Assembly: GCA_903896915.1 (NCBI GenBank)
Contig: CAITZN010000208.1
Location: 1-6,713 of the forward strand
Origin: an uncultured bacterium
GTDB taxonomy: Bacteria > Desulfobacterota > Desulfobulbia > Desulfobulbales > Desulfobulbaceae
DNA: 6,713 nt
Direction: 5' to 3'
Part shown: one piece after another, positions 1 to 4,934 of the stretch
How the letters are laid out: every line of letters starts with the position of its first letter
How positions within the stretch are numbered: position 1 is the stretch's first letter
The notes under the pieces: generated by a model
Database searches by the model: none
What the model saw: the letters and a program-made list of their open reading frames with translations, nothing else
Told to the model about the DNA's origin: nothing
Translations under genes and position numbers: made by a program

Positions 1-99
1 AGAAAATCTGGAGGATCAGGAGAGCTTTCCTCTGTTACCTGGACCGAAGTTGATCGAGAATTTCTTGCAATGCCTTACCCGAAACCCAAGCGCGAATGA
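1..99 (+). CDS. Possible C-terminal fragment of an unidentified protein, cut by the left edge
   Basis: Frame 1 is open from the first base to a TGA at 97-99. It encodes 32 residues that end in ...REFLAMPYPKPKRE. The acidic/aromatic stretch followed by a basic, proline-rich tail looks like a natural C-terminus, but I do not recognise a family. An open frame of this length at a window edge is not rare by chance, so the support is weak. An in-frame ATG directly after the stop (100-102) opens a 26-residue ORF to 180 that begins MKFSGAQWKKLYQF. Another 17-residue ORF (96-149) overlaps the stop as ATGA. Neither has a convincing ribosome binding site, so I do not call them as genes. Confidence 0.28.
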   Translation, partial: RKSGGSGELSSVTWTEVDREFLAMPYPKPKRE

Positions 100-210
100 A
101 TGAAATTCTCTGGGGCTCAATGGAAGAAATTATATCAATTTACAGTTGAGTCGAACACAACGCATTACATGTCAATATAACTGACCGGAAAAAGCTGCGT
201 TCTTAACAAA

Positions 211-238
211 TTGGCAGCTCATTGGCTGGCAAGATAAT
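211..238 (+). promoter_or_regulatory. Predicted sigma70 promoter for the small ORF / HEPN-like pair
   Basis: A -35 box TTGGCA (211-216) is followed by a 16-bp spacer and a -10 box GATAAT (233-238). Each hexamer matches five of six consensus positions. Transcription would start near 245, about 80 bases before the ATG at 323 and about 205 before the gene at 450. No other start signal of this quality is visible before 450. The assignment rests on consensus matching only. Confidence 0.5.
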
Positions 239-312
239 TCACCGTTAAGCCGGGCAAATATTTGCTATGTCAACCGGGCAACAAGCAGAAGCATGGCGGG
301 TCTAATTAGAAC

Positions 313-316
313 GGAG
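313..316 (+). promoter_or_regulatory. Shine-Dalgarno site that favours the ATG at 323
   Basis: GGAG at 313-316 sits six bases before the ATG at 323. The in-frame upstream ATG at 293 has only a weak CAGAAG stretch before it. This is the main reason for choosing 323 as the start of the small ORF. Confidence 0.4.
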
Positions 317-322
317 TACAAT

Positions 323-472
323 ATGTGGAAATGGAGGAACGCATCAAGAGAAGATGTCGTCCATCCAAAGATGAGTGATATCCCAGACAAGAATTTGCTT
401 GTTACATTGATAGGGACACCACCACCACCGCTAGACCGCAAGGCTGAATATGAGCACCGAAAACATCGTTGA
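323..472 (+). CDS. Small hypothetical protein overlapping the HEPN-like gene
   Basis: This ORF encodes 49 residues, starting MWKWRNASRED and ending in a basic AEYEHRKHR tail, with a run of four prolines near residues 33-36. I do not recognise a family. Three things support it: a good GGAG ribosome binding site six bases before the ATG, a plausible promoter at 211-238, and a 23-base overlap with the start of the gene at 450. Such overlaps are typical of translationally coupled pairs. The frame also extends to an ATG at 293, giving 59 residues, but that start lacks a good ribosome binding site. There is no signal peptide or membrane segment. It could be the regulatory partner of the downstream HEPN-like protein, a leader ORF, or a decayed gene end. 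It lacks the GSxxR...D signature of an MNT nucleotidyltransferase, the usual HEPN partner. Confidence 0.38.
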   Translation: MWKWRNASREDVVHPKMSDIPDKNLLVTLIGTPPPPLDRKAEYEHRKHR

Positions 473-884
473 AAGCGAAATGGAACCAATCTTCCTTGAG
501 TTGGGCAAAGCATTGTTCATCTGCCAGACTCTCGAAGTTAGTTTGCGTTTTCTAAATACGCAACTTTCGCAAGATAGCGCCAATGATGAAGATTCGTTTG
601 GCTCGTCATTGGACTTCTACTCGAACGAGACGTTGGGTCAGTCGATCAACAACCTTCGCAAGCGAATCGACATCCCCACGGACTTGAGTGACTATCTTGA
701 ATCCGGCCTTAAAATTCGCAACGAAATCGTGCACGACTCCATGACCAAAAATATCAAAAGATTCGCTCATCCCAAAGGCCGACTGGAAGTGGAATCTGAA
801 CTCGCCTTTATGAAACAGGAGGTTAAGAAGCGAAACGTACTGGTCAACAAATTGCTAGACACACTCTCTACCGAGAGTAAGTAA
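450..884 (+). CDS. HEPN-like hypothetical protein with R-x4-H motif
   Basis: The product is a 144-residue, apparently all-helical, soluble protein without a signal peptide. The N-terminal helix (about 13-37, FLELGKALFICQTLEVSL) resembles the first helix of small HEPN-like proteins. A TLGQSINNLRKR segment follows at 61-72, then KIRNEIVHDSM at 88-98. The last of these contains R90-N91-x3-H95, the R-x4-6-H motif of HEPN nucleases, with the usual polar residue after the arginine. The C-terminal third (about 111-140) is charged and helical. In characterised HEPN proteins this motif forms the RNase site at a dimer interface, often in toxin-antitoxin, abortive-infection or CRISPR effectors. Activity here is inferred, because many HEPN-like proteins have only the fold. 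The start fits AAGG at 440-443 with a six-base gap. It overlaps the small ORF ending at 472, which suggests coupling. Confidence 0.72.
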   Translation: MSTENIVESEMEPIFLELGKALFICQTLEVSLRFLNTQLSQDSANDEDSFGSSLDFYSNETLGQSINNLRKRIDIPTDLSDYLESGLKIRNEIVHDSMTKNIKRFAHPKGRLEVESELAFMKQEVKKRNVLVNKLLDTLSTESK

Positions 885-1175
885 CCTCCAATAAGCCGAA
901 GAAAAGCAGCATTACGGACAACTATTCGACCAAAATTAAGACAACGTGCTGGGTGTTTGCGGGCCATGACGCTGTAACCGCGATGGATAGCACCAGATCA
1001 TTGCCCATGCCGGGCAACAGGAGAAGACAACAAAAAGGAAATTCAAGAGCGGCAAGGAGAATCATGCTGCCCTCTTTGGGTACCCCTGCCAAAATAGTTT
1101 TTTCTACATACTCGTTAGGGCCTTACAATCGAGGCTCAAAATTTAAAAGGACCTCCAATTTATTTAAAAACGCTC
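885..1175 (+). other. Intergenic stretch, no gene recognised
   Basis: This 291-base gap separates the HEPN-like gene from the deaminase gene. It has one open frame starting at 953 that runs 65 bases into the deaminase gene. Its arginine- and serine-rich translation resembles no family I know and it has no ribosome binding site. I see no clear terminator hairpin after 884 and no convincing -35/-10 pair before 1176. The last 60 bases are AT-rich, so a promoter for the deaminase is likely here but cannot be placed. Confidence 0.5.
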
Positions 1176-2678
1176 ATGAAAACAAATATTACGCTGGTGC
1201 TGGCTTGTGTTTTGGCTTTAAACAGTGCCGAGGCAAATGAAAAGCCTGCCAGTAGTCTGCAGAGTAACCTTGTTGCCACTCGCAATCATTATTCGCAACT
1301 GATCGCAGGGGATGCACCGAACATCGCTGTGTTAACCCTGTTTACCAACATGCTACCCAAGGGCGGCGACCTGCATCATCACTACTCGGGTGCCATCTAT
1401 GCCGAAACCTATTTGGACTGGGTAGGGGAACAGAATTATTGCATATACCGCGCCACTGACACACAGCTTAAGAGTGAGAAGTTTCGGATTGTGTCTAAGC
1501 CGCAGGAACTGAGCGAGGCCGCACGAGCTGTTTGTATAAACGCAGATGCGGTACGCCAGGACAGCCTTTTCTACAATGAACTGCTCAAACGATGGTCGGA
1601 CAAGGATTATGACAATCACTTTCATGAACAACCTGCACCGGATCTGCAGTTTTTTGACACCTTCGGTTACTTCAACGCTGTCTCTAATTATGATTACAAC
1701 AAAGGCCTGCAATCCCTGAAAGCACGTGCTAAGACAGAAAACCTTGGTTACCTCGAAACCATGCTGAAAGGAGGCCCATCAATAGATAAACCTGAATTTG
1801 AGACGCTGCTGAGCACGCTGGACCCATCCTCTTCCGAACAGCAAATTGAAAAAGCACTTCTTAATGCCTATGATTTTCTCACCAGCGATGCCGACACAAG
1901 CACCAAGCTGAACACTTACATCAAATCGCTGCAAGATGCTGCTACAGGGATAGATGACGAAAATTTCAAGGTGCGCTTCCAGGCCTATGTGTCGCGTAAC
2001 AATGCACCGGCCAAAGTTTTCAGCAGCTTATACACCTCGTTTGCGGCGGCCAAGGATAGTAAACTGGTAGTGGGTGTAAACATTGTCGGTCCAGAGAATC
2101 GCCATGTAGCGATGCGCGACTACAGTCTCCACATGAAAATGTTCGCATTTTTGAAAAAACGCTTTCCCTCTGTAAAACTTTCCCTGCATGCCGGTGAACT
2201 CACCTTAGGGATGGTACCGCCCGAGGGTTTACGTTCGCATATTCACGAGGCCGTTTTCGTCGCTGGGGCAAACCGCATTGGGCATGGTGTGGATATCGCG
2301 CACGAAACAGATGCTCCTGAACTGCTCAATATTCTGAAACAGCGTATGGTTGCTATAGAAGTCAACCTAACCAGCAATGCTTTCATTCTAGGCGTAAAGA
2401 ACGAAGCCCATCCCGTTCAGCTCTACGCCCGGCATGGGGTACCCTTCGTCATTTCAACCGATGATGCTGGTGTTTCGCGCAACAACCTGAGTGGCGAATA
2501 CCTACTTTACGTGAGAAACTACAAGCCTTCCTATGACGAACTGAAACATATCGTCTATAATAGCATCCGCTACTCCTTCCTGCCCGATGATGAGAAACAC
2601 GACGAGACTGAGAAATTGGACAAACGTTTCGCTGAGTTTGAAGCGCGAATTGCCACACTGCCACGCGCAATTCTATAA
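1176..2678 (+). CDS. Exported adenosine deaminase-superfamily protein (ADGF/ADA2-like)
   Basis: The predicted role is zinc-dependent hydrolytic deamination of adenosine or a related purine in the periplasm or outside the cell. The 500-residue product starts with a short Sec signal peptide, probably cleaved after AEA at 18-20. The amidohydrolase motifs follow in order: MLPKGGDLHHHYSG (59-72; H67 and H69 as the HxH metal ligands), HAGE (338-341, catalytic Glu341), RIGHG (367-371, His370), EVNLTSN (395-401) and STDDAG (427-432, Asp429/Asp430). All main metal and catalytic positions are kept. The protein is longer than cytoplasmic bacterial adenosine deaminases (about 330-350 residues). The extra length lies between the HxH and HAGE motifs, as in secreted ADGF/ADA2-like enzymes. 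NLTSN replaces the common C-P-x-S-N sequence. The ATG has no good ribosome binding site nearby (AAAAGGA is more than 20 bases upstream), but the signal peptide supports this start. Substrate is inferred. Confidence 0.85.
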   Translation: MKTNITLVLACVLALNSAEANEKPASSLQSNLVATRNHYSQLIAGDAPNIAVLTLFTNMLPKGGDLHHHYSGAIYAETYLDWVGEQNYCIYRATDTQLKSEKFRIVSKPQELSEAARAVCINADAVRQDSLFYNELLKRWSDKDYDNHFHEQPAPDLQFFDTFGYFNAVSNYDYNKGLQSLKARAKTENLGYLETMLKGGPSIDKPEFETLLSTLDPSSSEQQIEKALLNAYDFLTSDADTSTKLNTYIKSLQDAATGIDDENFKVRFQAYVSRNNAPAKVFSSLYTSFAAAKDSKLVVGVNIVGPENRHVAMRDYSLHMKMFAFLKKRFPSVKLSLHAGELTLGMVPPEGLRSHIHEAVFVAGANRIGHGVDIAHETDAPELLNILKQRMVAIEVNLTSNAFILGVKNEAHPVQLYARHGVPFVISTDDAGVSRNNLSGEYLLYVRNYKPSYDELKHIVYNSIRYSFLPDDEKHDETEKLDKRFAEFEARIATLPRAIL

Positions 2679-2751
2679 CTATTATGCAGATTTTAGCGCT
2701 CCAGGCGACCTGCGGATGGCAGATTATCATAAAGTAATTTCTTGCCAATTA

Positions 2752-2780
2752 TTGACAACAGTTGGTGGTTACAATAAAAT
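2752..2780 (+). promoter_or_regulatory. Near-consensus sigma70 promoter for the PAAR-like gene
   Basis: A perfect -35 box TTGACA (2752-2757) is followed by an optimal 17-bp spacer and the -10 box TAAAAT (2775-2780), which differs from consensus at one base. Initiation near 2787 would leave a leader of about 50 bases before the ATG at 2837. This suggests that the PAAR-like gene is transcribed on its own rather than by read-through from the deaminase gene. Confidence 0.65.
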
Positions 2781-2836
2781 AATTTGAAACACATAATTCC
2801 ATTTAGTTACATACTATTACCTGGAAGGTAAATTAT

Positions 2837-3226
2837 ATGGCTATACATGTTTGCATGGGCGCAATGCTCATGTGCAGTTTTGGTGTAGCTCCCAGCTCAC
2901 TTGTAGTTCTGCCTACCAATAAAACCATGACCAGTTATGTGCCCGCAGCAAACATTATGGATCATGTCCCTATGGTAAATATTCTTCCGTTTGGTATGTG
3001 TTCATCGATAGCGAATCCTACGGTTGCTGCTGCAACGACTGCGGCATTGGGGGTTCTTACACCAATGCCTTGCGTCCCCGTTACACCAGCCCCGTGGATA
3101 CCCGGTTCTCCGACGGTAATGGTCGGCAACATGCCTGCTTTAAATAATAATTGCAAACTGATGTGTACGTGGGCAGGTGTAATTCAAGTTACGGTACCTG
3201 GACAATTTACTGAAATGATCCCGTAA
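2837..3226 (+). CDS. DUF4280-type PAAR-like protein
   Basis: The 129-residue product matches the small DUF4280/PAAR-like family along its whole length. Recognisable parts are an N-terminal GAMLMCSFGVAPSSL block (8-22), AANIMDHVPMVNI (38-50), the hallmark PFGMCSSIANPTVAAAT (51-67), GVLTPMPCVP (72-81), and a C-terminal GNMPALNNNCKLMC block followed by GQFTEM. The even spacing of Gly/Pro/Cys blocks fits a beta-helical PAAR-type cone. Known PAAR proteins cap the spike of type VI or other contractile injection machines and can carry effectors. Cys and Met residues could help bind metal at the tip. The protein has only the tip domain, with no fused toxin, and no VgrG, Hcp or adaptor gene is in the window. 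GGAAGG at 2823-2828 lies eight bases before the ATG, and a strong promoter lies upstream. Family is fairly sure; function is by analogy. Confidence 0.8.
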   Translation: MAIHVCMGAMLMCSFGVAPSSLVVLPTNKTMTSYVPAANIMDHVPMVNILPFGMCSSIANPTVAAATTAALGVLTPMPCVPVTPAPWIPGSPTVMVGNMPALNNNCKLMCTWAGVIQVTVPGQFTEMIP

Positions 3227-3422
3227 AACAAGTGGCACGAAACCAACCGCCGAACAACCTGATTTCGCGTCTTTCCTCGACCACATCAGTCGCTTACAGT
3301 CGCTATTCAGATTGTCCTTAACCAGTTTTAGGATTGAGTGATGGTGAATCCCCAAGTTCATCTTCAGAAAATACAACTTCCGAGACCAGAGCTGTCAAAC
3401 ATTCTTTAAAAAGGAGCCCGTT
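3227..3422 (+). other. Intergenic region upstream of the Cache gene
   Basis: This 196-base gap holds a tandem CAGTCGCT repeat (3287-3294 and 3297-3304) and a strong ribosome binding site just before 3423. I see no clear terminator after the PAAR-like gene and no consensus promoter for the Cache gene. A TTGTCC at 3312-3317 has no matching -10 box at the right distance. Confidence 0.4.
3287..3304 (+). repeat. Tandem 8-bp direct repeat, 10-bp period
   Basis: CAGTCGCT occurs at 3287-3294 and again at 3297-3304. The 10-bp period places both copies on about the same DNA face, as for some activator sites. It lies about 120 bases before the Cache-domain gene. Two short copies could be chance. Confidence 0.3.
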
Positions 3423-3890
3423 ATGAAAAAATTATCACTGTTCGCGAGTGTTACAGTTATTCTCTCAATGATCTTCTTGGCATGCTTTGCGCATGCGGCC
3501 GACCAGGGGACAAAAGAAGAAGCAGTAGCTATGGTTAAAAAAGCTGTTGAATATATCAAAGCCAACGGAAACGAAAAATCCTTTTATGATATTTCTGATA
3601 AATTAGGACAGTTTACTGATCGTGACCTATATGTTGTTGTATATGATATAAATGGAAAATGTCTTGCTCACGGGCAAAATCGAAATTTCATTGGAAAAGA
3701 CATGATTGACCTCAAAGATGTTGACGGTAAAGAGTTCATGAAAGAGCGTGTAAATTTAATGAAAAATCAAACATCAGCTTGGCAAGAATACAAATTCCTG
3801 AATCCTACAACCAAAAAAGTAGAACCAAAATCAATCTATCTAGAACGCCTTGGCGATTTAATAGTCGGCTGCGGCATTTATATAAAATAA
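3423..3890 (+). CDS. Exported single Cache domain protein
   Basis: The product is 155 residues. It starts with a clear Sec signal peptide: MKK, a hydrophobic core to about residue 22, and AHA at 23-25 before the predicted cut. The mature part is a single Cache (sCache_2-like) sensor domain. It has a helix with AVAMVKKAVEYIKANG (35-49), the core DLYVVVYDINGKCLAHG (68-84), the NRNFIGKDMIDLKDVDGKEF segment (86-105), and a closing WQEYKFLNP...K...YLERLGDLIVGCGIYI (120-154). Cache domains bind small organic ligands outside the cytoplasm, usually as part of a chemoreceptor or histidine kinase. Here there is no membrane anchor or signalling domain, so it is probably a free periplasmic binding protein. 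GGAG at 3413-3416, in an AAAAAGGAG context, lies six bases before the ATG. Cys21 does not form a good lipobox, so signal peptidase I cleavage is preferred. Ligand and partner are unknown. Confidence 0.85.
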   Translation: MKKLSLFASVTVILSMIFLACFAHAADQGTKEEAVAMVKKAVEYIKANGNEKSFYDISDKLGQFTDRDLYVVVYDINGKCLAHGQNRNFIGKDMIDLKDVDGKEFMKERVNLMKNQTSAWQEYKFLNPTTKKVEPKSIYLERLGDLIVGCGIYIK

Positions 3891-4029
3891 CAAACCGCGC
3901 AAGAGTGAAAGACAGAAGTATGAAAAGGGAATGTGAATGCTCAGAGTTCAAGAATTCCAGTTCGTCCTGAACGCTGGCTGTACGTAACGGCACCCAGCCG
4001 GAGAGCACAAAATGTCCTTTTTTAACATG

Positions 4030-4042
4030 GAGACGACGTCTC
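4030..4042. repeat. Short palindrome GAGACG-A-CGTCTC
   Basis: Two perfect 6-bp arms flank a single A at 4036. The size suits a dimeric regulator site, but no gene start follows closely and nothing else supports a function. Confidence 0.25.
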
Positions 4043-4206
4043 TGAACCCCTGCGCCAGCTTTGCAGTGTAACCACTCAAGTCGGTTTTCGACGTGGCGAG
4101 GTCGGCAGGCTAGCGCTTAACGAGGTCAATAGTGACCCCGTCTTTTACCCCAGGTTACGGTCGTCGATAGCCTTGACCGCTACAGCTAACTGGATTCCTG
4201 CCTTAT

Positions 4207-4234
4207 AGCACAGCATGCCATGGCATGCTGTGCT
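4207..4234. repeat. Perfect 28-bp palindrome
   Basis: The left arm AGCACAGCATGCCA (4207-4220) is followed with no loop by its exact reverse complement (4221-4234). Pairing ends at 4206/4235. With no spacer it would form a cruciform in DNA, or a stem with a strained tip in RNA. A run of seven T lies at 4249-4255, 14 bases after the stem, which is too far for a standard intrinsic terminator. Options are a regulator or recombinase site, a relic of an element end, or an unusual transcription terminator for the Cache gene about 320 bases upstream. Confidence 0.6.
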
Positions 4235-4680
4235 GAGGCCGAGAGATGTTTTTTTCGCTCGGAAGAGAAAATTTCGTTCGAGCTTCTCAACAGCAATCGT
4301 TTGGCTACTTGTGTATTTATTCTTGTATGCAGATCATCCGAGATAGTTACGACTTGACCTGACAGTTCTCAGCTCAGCGATCGAAACATTCTACGGCTTT
4401 GTCTTATCAGAAACGCTCCTGCCTCCTGTTTCATGGGGTTGCAAACAGCCTAGAACAACAGTGTGGCCCCCCTGACACGCTAAACATCCCCTTGGAACTT
4501 CGGCTACAGTCACCTGACAGTAACGTTCAACAGCTACTTCCGGGTGTTGCATTGTTACCCACCTGACTTGTTCGGACGTGGCAAAATCAACAAAGACGAA
4601 GGCTGAAAAATCGACTGCCAGTGCGTAGATCGACACCTTCCATCCCAAGATTTCCACACCCACGTTTCTACCCTCCGTAA

Positions 4681-4845
4681 CAACCCCATGATCCTATACA
4701 TAAAACATTCAATGATAAACTACGGGATGAATTGCGTGAGGGGCAGGACATTTTAACCATAAAAGATGCCCAGGTGTTGATTGAACAGTGCCAGACCCCT
4801 ATAATAATTATCAAGTACCCGTACGTCAGTCTTAATCCAGGTTAA
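4681..4845 (+). pseudogene. Remnant of an IS3-family transposase (OrfB C-terminus)
   Basis: The frame starting at 4681, between stops at 4678 and 4843, reads ...HKTFNDKLRDELREGQDILTIKDAQVLIEQ... at its core (from about 4702). This parallels the well-known IS3-group segment SFNGKLRDELLN...EAQVLIEQWR near the C-terminus of OrfB, which surrounds the last catalytic Glu of the DDE integrase. Here the match runs from FNDKLRDEL (from 4708) through KDAQVLIEQ. It then decays: the expected R-P-H-S-S-L-G-Y is only hinted at by YPYVSLNPG before a stop. There is no start codon, no upstream DDE part in this frame, no OrfA, and no terminal repeats that I can place. It is a dead fragment lying 89 bases before the GH4 gene, and marks past insertion and rearrangement. 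Confidence 0.68.
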
Positions 4846-4934
4846 ACAAGAAGGACCCATTGGCGGACATCGACCTACGACATAGTATGGTTCGACCACC
4901 TGTCGAGGAACTATTGAAGAGGTGAACAGAACAC

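Larger units (their letters stand above)
3891..4680. other. Long stretch without an intact gene
   Basis: I find no credible coding sequence on either strand in these 790 bases. The longest minus-strand frame (4391-4663) gives a translation resembling no family I know. The region holds a 28-bp perfect palindrome (4207-4234), a 13-bp one with arms GAGACG/CGTCTC (4030-4042), and a small inverted pair GGTCA-ATAG-TGACC (4124-4137). I see no tRNA cloverleaf or rRNA. Because a decayed transposase lies directly downstream, the likeliest reading is a degraded mobile-element or gene relic. Confidence 0.5.

Noticed and set aside
201..250. attC-like pair TCTTAAC ... GTTAAGC, 36 bases apart, suggesting an integron cassette site
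   Set aside because: TCTTAAC breaks the RYYYAAC rule at the first base, the inner arms pair poorly, no second site or integrase is present, and the same bases fit a sigma70 promoter better.
265..513. 82-codon minus-strand ORF with a glycine run
   Set aside because: It lies antisense to the small ORF and the HEPN-like gene start; the glycines come from the complementary ACC repeat.
274..1018. Repeated CGGGCAACA at about 275-283 and 1011-1019
   Set aside because: Only nine bases are shared, the flanks do not match, and no related third copy was seen; chance is sufficient.
1176..1208. Lipoprotein signal (L-V-L-A-C, Cys11) in the deaminase
   Set aside because: The hydrophobic stretch before Cys11 is too short; cleavage after AEA (18-20) is more plausible.
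953..1240. 95-codon + strand ORF
   Set aside because: It has no ribosome binding site, a low-complexity basic translation with no recognisable motif, and it runs into the well-supported deaminase gene in another frame.
4391..4663. 90-codon minus-strand ORF in the gene desert
   Set aside because: I could not match any family or find a start signal; it was tested as a transposase piece in several frames without a convincing match.
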